A stretch of 14,524 nucleotides of DNA from an uncultured Eubacterium sp. (GTDB taxonomy: Bacteria > Bacillota > Clostridia > Lachnospirales > Lachnospiraceae): contig NZ_CAKRAS010000065.1 of the NCBI RefSeq assembly GCF_934295145.1, positions 1 to 14,524 of the forward strand, written 5' to 3'. Each line of letters opens with the position of its first letter. Within the stretch, counting starts at the first letter, position 1. Below the pieces are notes generated by a model. It saw only the letters and a list, made by a program, of their open reading frames with translations. It made no database searches and was not told where the DNA came from. Position numbers and translations under genes: made by a program. Below are positions 7,367 to 14,399 of this stretch, piece after piece.

Positions 7367-7411
7367 AATGTCGAATGAAATATCTGTCACTTATGTTCAG
7401 GGGGATACTTT

Positions 7412-8953
7412 ATGATCACGTTAAAAACATTGCTTGATCAGTTGCAGGAGACTTACTCCTGCCGGATTAAAAATGAATATGACATGGAGCGGTTTGTCAG
7501 CCGGATCGATATGCTCCGGCCGGATACGGTTCTGTGTGAGGATACGCTTTATCTGTGTTCGGATGATGTTCCGGGAAAGATTGCTGATAATAAGAATGAG
7601 CAGGCACCCATACTTCTAATGGATGCGAACCAAAACATAACTTCGAATGAAAGTTTTTTTGTTATTCCAGTAGAAAACATGCCAAAAATAACCGACGCTT
7701 TTCTGTTTCTGAATGACCGTCTGGCCTTTGAATTCCGCCTTCAGCAGGAGATTAACGACCTGTATCACTTACTTTACAGCGGCCGCGGACTGGATGACCT
7801 CATCCTTCGGGCGGAGTCCTTTCTGCATCGTCCCATGTCCGTGCTTGACGCAAGTTACAGCATGATCGCTGTTTCCCCGTTGATGCACAAGCTTCCTTTC
7901 GGTATGGAAAAAAGCGCGGAAGGTATTTTCTTAAGTTCCCAGGAAGTGGAAAGTCTGCGCCGCCTGCAAATTGAGCATCAGATTTACAAAAACAATCAGG
8001 CCTTTTTTATTCAGACCGAAGATCACCCGGATACAAACTGGATTTTCTGCGGTATCCGTATTCAGCATGTCATGACCGGCTACGTGGCACTTTGCCTGCC
8101 GGAGAAAGCCGAAGCCAGCGAACATGAGTTGCGGCTGATCACTGCCTTTTCCGACATCTGTGCAATTGAAATGCAAAAACATGAATTTTTTGTGCAGAAA
8201 ACAGGACTGCAGTATGAGACATTTCTGACAGAGCTGTTAGAAGGACGTTTCAACGATGTAAATATCATTGAAGCCAGGTTAAAACTTTTAAACCGCCGCT
8301 TTGGCAAGTTTTTCTGTCTGGCCATTTTATACTGCCCGGAACCGCACAACAGTGATCTGTTCAACAAACGTCAGATGGCTTCCCTGCGGCAGGTTTATCC
8401 AAATGCCATGTCCGTAGTATACAAAAACAATATCATCCTGCTGATCAATCAGGATACACCCGTGCAGTTAAATGCCGCACTGACAGATCCGCTGGAACTT
8501 TTTGCAAAACGCAATCATCTGAAGGTCAGCCTGAGCCAGCCATTTGCGGATATTCTGAAAATCCGTATTTTTTACAATCAGGCGCTGCACACGCTGGAGC
8601 TTTCTAATCTGCAGAAGCCGGAACAGAATCTGTTTTACAGTACCGATGCGCTGCCGGAATATCTGTTTTCCAAGTGCGATTATCAGGGACTGGAAGTGGG
8701 GATTCATTATCATATTTTTCAGCTGCAGGACTATGATAAAACGTATCATACGGAGTTTGTGGAGACGCTTCGGGCGTATCTGGAGCATGATCGGAATGCG
8801 GCAAAAACGGCAGAGTTTCTGCATATCCACCGGAGCACATTCTTCTATCGGGTAAAAAAAATAGAAGAGCTGCTGGAAATTTCCATTTCTGACAGTCATC
8901 TTCTATTTCTCTACGAATTATCCTTCAAAATCTGGGATTACCTATGCCAGTGA
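7412..8953 (+). CDS. PucR/CdaR-family transcriptional regulator
   Basis: 513 residues with a ribosome binding site (GGGGGAT) eight bases upstream. The C-terminal part (about 450-491) is the PucR-type helix-turn-helix: TLRAYLEHDRNAAKTAEFL followed by HIHRSTFFYRVKKIEELL. This pattern (a long L-x-Y-L helix, N-A-A-x-A, H-x-H-R-S/N-T, Y-R-V/L-x-K-I) is the family signature. The middle (about 115-250) looks like a GAF-like sensor region, and residues about 265-400 match the CdaR-type GGDEF-like region of this family in style. The N-terminal 110 residues are not recognised. It has no membrane segment. It is divergent from the redox operon and probably activates it in response to its substrate; no ligand can be read from the sequence. 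It converges on the glycerol-1-phosphate dehydrogenase gene across element B. Confidence 0.88.
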   Translation: MITLKTLLDQLQETYSCRIKNEYDMERFVSRIDMLRPDTVLCEDTLYLCSDDVPGKIADNKNEQAPILLMDANQNITSNESFFVIPVENMPKITDAFLFLNDRLAFEFRLQQEINDLYHLLYSGRGLDDLILRAESFLHRPMSVLDASYSMIAVSPLMHKLPFGMEKSAEGIFLSSQEVESLRRLQIEHQIYKNNQAFFIQTEDHPDTNWIFCGIRIQHVMTGYVALCLPEKAEASEHELRLITAFSDICAIEMQKHEFFVQKTGLQYETFLTELLEGRFNDVNIIEARLKLLNRRFGKFFCLAILYCPEPHNSDLFNKRQMASLRQVYPNAMSVVYKNNIILLINQDTPVQLNAALTDPLELFAKRNHLKVSLSQPFADILKIRIFYNQALHTLELSNLQKPEQNLFYSTDALPEYLFSKCDYQGLEVGIHYHIFQLQDYDKTYHTEFVETLRAYLEHDRNAAKTAEFLHIHRSTFFYRVKKIEELLEISISDSHLLFLYELSFKIWDYLCQ

Positions 8954-8978
8954 TAAAGGTGTATGAAAAATTCAAACC

Positions 8979-9084
8979 AAATAAAAATGTGAAACAGACA
9001 CGAACAATTTTCTGCATACGCTGCGCCGCTTATCTCCTGCGACGAAAATTGCCCTACCGCCTTGTTTCACATTTTTTATTTTTA
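8979..9084. terminator. Palindromic element B: short repeat copy acting as bidirectional terminator
   Basis: Arms AAATAAAAATGTGAAACA (8979-8996) and TGTTTCACATTTTTTATTT (9063-9081) enclose a second stem, CAATTTTC / GAAAATTG. T-rich DNA follows on both strands, so it can end the PucR-type gene from the left and the dehydrogenase gene from the right. The core (CAGACACGAA, ATTTTCTGCAT, CGCTGCGCCGCTTATCTCC, GACGAAAATT, CTACCGCCTTG) matches element A (minus strand) and element C, but their long apex arm is missing here. This identifies it as a deleted or minimal copy of the same family. Confidence 0.75.
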
Positions 9085-9143
9085 ATCTACGTTGTAATCA
9101 CCAGCATAATCATCCCACGGTGCCACTGACTCAGCTGGCAATG

Positions 9144-10424
9144 TTACCACTCCAACAGTTTGGAAAGCCGCAGTAACGTCAGACGATTTCTGACGTATGG
9201 GCTGCTCTGCAGCGTCAGTTCTACTTCTTTTTGACTAATTCCAAGGTTGGATATCTCATGTACGCAGCCTGCGTCATGCAGTTTTGCATACATGTCGTCT
9301 GCATCCGGGAGATCATCGATGAGATCTTCGATTTCCGGAAGCTGCTCTTCTAATTCTTCCAGATCGATATCTTCCAGTGGATTCGGCGTATTTTCTGTCA
9401 GAATTCCTTCCAACAGGCCTTTTTTTCCAAATGTATGTTCCAACAGACTCATTTCAAGTCCTTTGGCTGTTTCCGATTTTACAGTTACGTTTTTGTGTCG
9501 GATGGCATATCCGAGCTTTTTGTAATAATCCGTCACAAGCAACAGACCGAGCCCCACCTGCTCACCATGCAGTGCCTTGGTCTGCTCATTCAACACGTTT
9601 AAGTCCCACAAATGGGATATCATATGCTCTGCTCCGGATACCGGGCGCGGGCTCTCCACCATCTGCATGCACAGACCCGACAGGATCAGGGCATACATCA
9701 GTTTTTCAATTGCCTCTTTGTCTCCGAAACGGATATCATCCAGTACTCTGCTGACATCACGGAGTGATTTTTCCAGCAGATCACACACTTCCTCACAGAT
9801 GTATTCTCCTGTGACCAGATGTGCGACTTTCCAATCCAGAATGGAAATATATTTTCCAAGAAAATCGGACACACCGGATGCGGTAAGTCTTGACGGTGCC
9901 GCGCCGAAAATATCAGTGTCTGCCAGAATCCAACGCGGAGCCACACCTGCAACGGTTTTCTTTAACCCATCCCAGTTCAGCGCTGCCACATTTGCTGCAT
10001 ATCCATCCACACTGGCTGCTGTCGGCACAGAAACAAACGGAATATCGTACTCAGTTGCTGCATAACGGGTAAGATCATGAATGGTTCCTCCTCCGATTGC
10101 AACCAGCACGTCCACAGAGACACTGCTTAAGCCTCTGTCGCAATAATCCAGCTGTTTCATCACTTTGTTCACACCACGGTTGTCTGCCTGAAGTCCTTCC
10201 GGATTCAGTTCAATGACCGGATAATCCTTAAATTCTTCCTCTAAAAACGGTTCCGCCGCCGTCCGCGTATTACTGTCACATATAAATACCGGATTCTGAA
10301 ACTCTTCCAGAATATCTTCCAGTTGGCTCGCTGCTCCGGATTCGATGACGATCTTCTCGACATCAATATTATGTTCCTTTCCGCAGGCGCACGGCTCTCT
10401 TAACTGCCCAAGGTCTACGTCCAT
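9144..10424 (-). CDS. araM: sn-glycerol-1-phosphate dehydrogenase, AraM/EgsA family
   Basis: 426 residues; Bacillus AraM is near 400. The NAD(P)H- and metal-dependent enzyme reduces dihydroxyacetone phosphate to sn-glycerol 1-phosphate, the archaeal-type stereoisomer. The N-terminal PCACGKEH (11-18) is typical of the AraM branch. The nucleotide loop is AIGGGTIHDLTRYAA (109-123), followed by SVPTAASVDGYAA (132-144). Metal ligands are expected at D187 (SGVSDFLGKY), in SGAEHMISHLWD (H267 or H271) and at H286 (HGEQVGLG). The start is supported by AAGGAG eight bases upstream. Residues about 350-380 are a very acidic stretch (LEDIDLEELEEQLPEIED). Glycerol dehydrogenase (GldA) is less likely because of the CxCG motif and TAASVDGYA. 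It stands alone: no arabinose genes and no PcrB-type prenyltransferase are visible. Confidence 0.9.
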   Translation of the reverse strand: MDVDLGQLREPCACGKEHNIDVEKIVIESGAASQLEDILEEFQNPVFICDSNTRTAAEPFLEEEFKDYPVIELNPEGLQADNRGVNKVMKQLDYCDRGLSSVSVDVLVAIGGGTIHDLTRYAATEYDIPFVSVPTAASVDGYAANVAALNWDGLKKTVAGVAPRWILADTDIFGAAPSRLTASGVSDFLGKYISILDWKVAHLVTGEYICEEVCDLLEKSLRDVSRVLDDIRFGDKEAIEKLMYALILSGLCMQMVESPRPVSGAEHMISHLWDLNVLNEQTKALHGEQVGLGLLLVTDYYKKLGYAIRHKNVTVKSETAKGLEMSLLEHTFGKKGLLEGILTENTPNPLEDIDLEELEEQLPEIEDLIDDLPDADDMYAKLHDAGCVHEISNLGISQKEVELTLQSSPYVRNRLTLLRLSKLLEW

Positions 10425-10576
10425 CTATCTATCTCCTTCACTTTTCTACACCAATCGTCCGTGCTTCGCATATTTCTATTTTGCCAAATAGTCCGGGCGA
10501 ACTGTGGTTTTTCACAATTATCTCTTATTTTCTCATATCTTGCGTTAGAACACAACATAATTTTTTATTTTTTTCA
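10425..10576. other. AT-rich upstream region of the dehydrogenase gene
   Basis: No gene. On the minus strand a weak promoter pattern, TTGTGT (10555-10550), 17 bases, GAAAAT (10532-10527) preceded by TG, could serve the dehydrogenase. A small hairpin, CTATTT-GGCA-AAATAG, lies nearer the gene (about 10480-10495). Neither is strong. The stretch next to element E is almost pure A/T. Confidence 0.3.
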
Positions 10577-10745
10577 CCAGTTCACTCGTCACATATATTC
10601 AGATAACGCTCGTGCTTACACGAAAAGTTATCTGAATATATTGTGACGTAGGGAGCGCCTTCTTATGAGCAAAATTAATAGCGAGCTTTTGCGATGCTAT
10701 GGAGAAGCATGTAAATGCGTTTTGCGAATGGCGCGGGTGAACTGG
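10577..10745. repeat. Branched inverted-repeat element E
   Basis: A closing stem, CCAGTTCAC (10577-10585) with GTGAACTGG (10737-10745), encloses two separate hairpins. The first is long: arms 10587-10607 and 10627-10648 pair over 21 bases with one bulge, and its loop holds a further TCGTG-CTTA-CACGA stem. The second (10655-10734) is closed by GCGCC / GGCGC, continues with GCAAAA / TTTTGC, and contains ATGCT / AGCAT. The first GCAAAA can instead pair with a nearer TTTTGC (10687-10692), so two folds compete. There is no T-run on either side, so it is not a plain terminator. It fills the gap between the ATPase stop codon, 6 bases away, and the dehydrogenase upstream region. It does not share the core of elements A, B and C. 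Confidence 0.65.
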
Positions 10746-10750
10746 ACTTT

Positions 10751-12649
10751 CTACAAATAAATTTCCTGAAATGGAATGCCCTCTTCCTGCAGCAATCGGA
10801 TTTCTGTGTCCCGACAGCTAAAAAGAAAAATCTGGTTTTCCTGTTTTGCCAGCCACCGCAGCGTCTGGCGCAGTCTCATTTCATCATAACTTGCAAATGT
10901 CTCATCCAGCAAAAACGGCAACGGTTCTTCCTTTGTCAGCAGTTTTCCCGCTGCCATCCGATAAGAAAAATATGCCTGCTGCATGGTTCCCTGACTGTAA
11001 GCTTCCGGCGCACGTTTCTGCATCTGTTCAGATAAAACAATGCTCTTGGAATCCGTCATATGTATATGTCCATGGATGTCTCCGGTAACCTGCGCCAGAA
11101 TTTCGGACATTTCTTTTTCTATTGTGCGTTCCAGTGTTTTTGACATTCCGGACGCAAGACGGGACATGGTTTCTGCTGCCAGTTCCAATGCTTCACAATC
11201 AGAGCGAACTTCCTGCTCTTCTCGGGTTTCCTGCTGCAGTTCCACTGTCTGTTCCGATAGATTTTCCAGTTCCACTTCTTTTTCCTGAATCTGATTCTGA
11301 ATCTGATCCCCGGAACCTTCCTGACGGGCAGATTGAAGCTGAAGTGATTTTCGTTGATTTTTCAGTTCACGCAACTGGTTTTCAAGATTGTTTTTTTCGT
11401 CTTGAATTTGGCTCAACTGTTGCTCCAGAATAATCTTTTTTTGTTCCAGTTCCACAGACTGTGCTTTCCATTGTTCCAAATCGTTCTGTCCATGCTCATA
11501 TTCACTGCTATTCCGTTCCTTATGATTATCATATGTAAGTTCATCGCCTTTTTTCTTCTTATTCTTGTTATATGCAGATATGAGTCCTGCCAGAATTAAA
11601 ATGATACAGACCACATTCAAAATCGGTGCTATTCTCTGGAATCCATCAATGGACGCCCGTAAAATCGGTGCCAGGATCAAACCAGCTACGCCAATCAGCA
11701 ACAACGGTGAAAATCCGGCACTTTCCCCCGTTTTCTGTCTATCCGCTGACTCTGATCGCTCCCATTCCAGCTGTTCTCGTCTTACACATTCTCTCTCTGA
11801 TTGCTCCCTTGCTAACCCTCGTCTTGCACGCTCCTGCTCTAACTGCTCCCACGCGACCTGTTGCTGCATAACAGCCTTCTGAAACTTCTGTTCTTGCTGA
11901 CTAACTGACTGATATCTTCCCAACAGCGCTTCCATCGCCTGCTGAGCCTGCATTACCTGCTCCTGCATCGTATCCTGCTGTGTACTCTGACGGCTCTTCT
12001 GTGCCTTCAGTTCTGATACATTTTGTTCCAGCACCTGTTGTTTTACTTCCAGCTGATGAATTTTGGACAACCGCTGTTGTTCCAGTTCTTTTCGCTTCTT
12101 CTCTTCATTTTTGCGTTTCTGATCCAGTTCCTGCAATGCTTCCGACAACTGAAATGCCCCGCTTCCGGTCTGTGCCAGATTGCTGCGCTCATCCTCCAGC
12201 AATACGCCAAGTTCACACCCCGGCAGAAGCTGCTCCTGTCCGATACAGCAGGTATTTTCATACGCCGCCGCACTGACATTGCCAAGCAGCATGTCTAGGT
12301 CACCATATTCCACTGAAAGCTCTTCTCCGTCCCGGACATTAACCAGACGCGCCCGCTGTTCCTTATGATAAAAATTTCGTTCCAGCAAAAACTCCTGATT
12401 TCCGGTCTCAAAAATCATAGAGCCGTAAAAATACGCCGGCGTGTCCCAGGGTTCATACTTATTATAGGTATCCAATGTTTTCCGCACCCTGGTCTTTTCC
12501 AGTCCAAACAGCATCGCTTTCAAAAACTGCATCAGTGTGCTTTTTCCCGACTCATTTTCTCCGTAGATCACATTGATCTGCGGTGAAAACTGATACTGCA
12601 CATTTTCCAGTTTGCCAAATTTTCCAATTTTCGCCTCTTTGATAATCAT
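10751..12649 (-). CDS. YhaN/SbcC-like coiled-coil ATPase with two membrane segments
   Basis: 632 residues from MIIKEAKIGKFGK; AGGAG lies seven bases upstream and the previous stop codon ends two bases before the ATG. Walker A is GENESGKST (30-38). The signature-like motif YSQGTMQQAYFSYRMA (551-566) fits the YhaN form (LSxGTxxQxYLxxRxA). Walker B is LPFLLDETFASYD (577-589; D582, E583). Between lies a glutamine- and glutamate-rich coiled coil (about 165-300 and 380-490). Two hydrophobic helices (about 314-332 and 340-360) interrupt it, followed by KNKKKK. No zinc-hook CxxC is seen at the tip, and the protein is much shorter than SbcC or YhaN (about 1000 residues). The membrane hairpin sits where the hook would be. 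The H-loop region reads FLFSCRDTE, without an obvious histidine. It probably drives the neighbouring nuclease in DNA end processing or repair at the membrane. Confidence 0.88.
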   Translation of the reverse strand: MIIKEAKIGKFGKLENVQYQFSPQINVIYGENESGKSTLMQFLKAMLFGLEKTRVRKTLDTYNKYEPWDTPAYFYGSMIFETGNQEFLLERNFYHKEQRARLVNVRDGEELSVEYGDLDMLLGNVSAAAYENTCCIGQEQLLPGCELGVLLEDERSNLAQTGSGAFQLSEALQELDQKRKNEEKKRKELEQQRLSKIHQLEVKQQVLEQNVSELKAQKSRQSTQQDTMQEQVMQAQQAMEALLGRYQSVSQQEQKFQKAVMQQQVAWEQLEQERARRGLAREQSERECVRREQLEWERSESADRQKTGESAGFSPLLLIGVAGLILAPILRASIDGFQRIAPILNVVCIILILAGLISAYNKNKKKKGDELTYDNHKERNSSEYEHGQNDLEQWKAQSVELEQKKIILEQQLSQIQDEKNNLENQLRELKNQRKSLQLQSARQEGSGDQIQNQIQEKEVELENLSEQTVELQQETREEQEVRSDCEALELAAETMSRLASGMSKTLERTIEKEMSEILAQVTGDIHGHIHMTDSKSIVLSEQMQKRAPEAYSQGTMQQAYFSYRMAAGKLLTKEEPLPFLLDETFASYDEMRLRQTLRWLAKQENQIFLFSCRDTEIRLLQEEGIPFQEIYL

Positions 12650-12650
12650 C

Positions 12651-13826
12651 CTATGTCTCCTGTCCTTCTCCCATGGCATTCAACATTGCCTGCACACCGT
12701 AATACAGCGCCTTTTTTCCCTGTATCGGATCCGGATATTGCTCCATAACCTCAATGTATTTCTGTAATAAGGTTCCATCGTATTTCTGTTTTAACTGTTC
12801 AAACTGATAATCCGGTTCTGTCTCGTTCTTAACCCGAACCACACGGTTCATCTGACCGATTTCCTGCAACGGAAGTGAAATATCCGCATCCCGATACCCT
12901 CGTAATATAACATGAGAAATCTGATAGGATTCCCGCTGTTCCAGCTCCCGATGCACCTGTTCAGCCACAGCATGTGACGACATTTCCGGTGTCACATTCA
13001 CTTCCTGACAAATATATTCACATTTTTTGATGGGATAAAAAGAAACATGAGTTCCACGCTCTGTCATTTCACCCATCCAGAAACCATGCGGGCCGAAATC
13101 ATTGCAGTCCGTCGGTTCCAGTGCACCAGCCATCACTACTTTTCCGGGAATCAGCTGTGCTGCTTTGTGAATATGGCCAAAAGCAGCGTAATCAAATCCC
13201 GCCGCTGCGATCTCACCTGCCCGAAACGGATGATGTCTGTCATCACCTCCATGACCAAGCAGAATCTGAAAATTCTCCCGTCTCTGATTTGTCTGTTCCA
13301 AATCTGATAATCGTCCAACTGTTCCCTGCGCCAGCGACACATCATATTCTGCATCCCGGACATTTCGCACTGCCTTGTTTCGTATCATCTTCCGCAAAAT
13401 ATCGCTGCTATATACAGTTCTGGTATCTTCCTTGTCCAAGAAACTGCATCCCCATACCGTCGTATGAATCCGTTCCAGATGCACCACCGTCAGATCCCGT
13501 TCCAGTATAAAATGCACATTCTCCGGCCACGAAAATGTCCTGTAATAAGACTTTGCATACAAAAAATCATGATTTCCAGCAATCAACACAACTTCTGTAT
13601 CCGGGATTTCTGCAAACCATGCCGCAATCTCCTTGAGTTCTCGTTTCAACGGCTGCCGGTGAAACAAATCCCCTGCAATCAAAAGCAAGTCCACCTGCTG
13701 CGTGCGCGCCTGATCGATCACTAGGCGAAAACTGTTCCAGATGTCACGGCTGCGTGTTTCACTCCAAGGCATTCCTACGTCCGGAGTGACGCCCAGGTGA
13801 ACATCTGCGATATGTATAAATTTCAT
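12651..13826 (-). CDS. yhaO: YhaO/SbcD-like DNA exonuclease (metallophosphoesterase)
   Basis: 391 residues from MKFIHIADVHLG. Longer in-frame starts exist, but AAGGAG ten bases upstream and the motif at the very N-terminus fix this one. Calcineurin-type metal motifs appear in order: DVH (D8, H10), GDLFH (52-56), GNHDF (84-88), GHGGDD (191-196, H192) and GHIH (217-220). These are the Mre11/SbcD ligands for two Mn ions. The C-terminal domain (about 270-391) is the less conserved cap or partner-binding region. It is most like Bacillus YhaO, which pairs with YhaN. It is followed by the ATPase gene with one base between stop and start, implying translational coupling and a complex. It would cut DNA ends or hairpins. 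Plain SbcD is the alternative name. Confidence 0.9.
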   Translation of the reverse strand: MKFIHIADVHLGVTPDVGMPWSETRSRDIWNSFRLVIDQARTQQVDLLLIAGDLFHRQPLKRELKEIAAWFAEIPDTEVVLIAGNHDFLYAKSYYRTFSWPENVHFILERDLTVVHLERIHTTVWGCSFLDKEDTRTVYSSDILRKMIRNKAVRNVRDAEYDVSLAQGTVGRLSDLEQTNQRRENFQILLGHGGDDRHHPFRAGEIAAAGFDYAAFGHIHKAAQLIPGKVVMAGALEPTDCNDFGPHGFWMGEMTERGTHVSFYPIKKCEYICQEVNVTPEMSSHAVAEQVHRELEQRESYQISHVILRGYRDADISLPLQEIGQMNRVVRVKNETEPDYQFEQLKQKYDGTLLQKYIEVMEQYPDPIQGKKALYYGVQAMLNAMGEGQET

Positions 13827-13950
13827 AAATATTTGTCTCCTTAAACGTCTGTAAAACCACACCAAATGTTTGTTCGCGTTAATCTTAACACAAACTGTAT
13901 GTTCTATGCTATATAAAACCATTCCAAAAATTCTTGTTTAGGGTAATTTG
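13827..13950. promoter_or_regulatory. Upstream region of the nuclease operon
   Basis: No gene. It must hold the minus-strand promoter of the nuclease-ATPase operon unless transcripts come from further right. A TATATAG stretch near 13908-13914 is the best -10 candidate, but no good -35 is placed correctly. A small perfect inverted repeat, GTTAA-TC-TTAAC (13878-13889), could be an operator. Confidence 0.3.
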
Positions 13951-14154
13951 GAACAGGATGTGACAAAAACTTCAATGCAGGCACGACGGATTTCCTATCT
14001 TCGCTGCGCCGCCTATCTTCGACCGCTTCCGCGAACTCACCAACAGCAAAAACAGCTGTTGGCTCAGACACACTCCCGCGGTCGAGCTATGCTCGCTCCG
14101 ATAACGGAAATTCGTCTACCGCCTTGCCTTGGAGTTTATGCTCACATCCTGTTC
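13951..14154. repeat. Palindromic element C (204 bp), long copy of the A/B/C repeat family
   Basis: Outer arms are GAACAGGATGTGA (13951-13963) and TCACATCCTGTTC (14142-14154), a perfect 13-bp match. Inner arms pair imperfectly (GGATTTCC / GGAAATTCG region, CGACCGC / GCGGTCG). The apex is CCAACAGC-AAAAACA-GCTGTTGG (14040-14062), a perfect 8-bp stem. CTTCCGCGAACTC (14026-14038) and GCTCAGACACACTC (14062-14075) flank the apex exactly as in element A read on the minus strand, and TCTACCGCCTTG lies in the right arm as in A and B. Outer and apex stem sequences differ from A but remain self-complementary. No T-run follows. The frames that cross it have no ribosome binding site. Confidence 0.8.
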
Positions 14155-14284
14155 TATTTACGCCGTGGCACCGCGTGACACGCATGCATATAATTCCTAG
14201 AACGAATAAATGCCGTGTTGCATGCGCAAGATTTACATATCGAAAGATGACTTGCATGTAAGCGCTTGGCTATGGACGCTACCC

Positions 14285-14314
14285 TTGACAGAAGAAAAAA
14301 AGAACTGCTACACT
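14285..14314 (+). promoter_or_regulatory. Rightward promoter-like sequence in the left arm of element D
   Basis: TTGACA (14285-14290), an 18-base spacer, then TACACT (14309-14314) preceded by TGC. Transcription would start near 14321 and run into the centre of the palindrome. It is the mirror partner of the minus-strand promoter at 14371-14399. Confidence 0.45.
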
Positions 14315-14370
14315 GTTGTCAGCGACGGAAAAATAAAACTGTTTTTGAGTTTCTCGCCGTCGGTAATCGA

Positions 14371-14399
14371 CGTATAGCAGTTCTTTTGTATATTGTCAA
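14371..14399 (-). promoter_or_regulatory. Leftward promoter-like sequence in the right arm of element D
   Basis: On the minus strand TTGACA (14399-14394), a 17-base spacer, then TATACG (14376-14371) preceded by TGC. The start would be near 14364, only about 45 bases from the start of the opposite promoter, so the two converge. The -35 and the AGAACTGC block before the -10 are the same in both arms. Confidence 0.45.

Noticed and set aside
12651..13922. Longer start for the nuclease gene (13922) and for the ATPase gene (12679)
   Set aside because: The family N-terminus MKFIHIADVHLG starts at 13826 with AAGGAG before it, and MIIKEAKIGKFGK starts at 12649 with AGGAG before it; the upstream codons are not conserved-looking.
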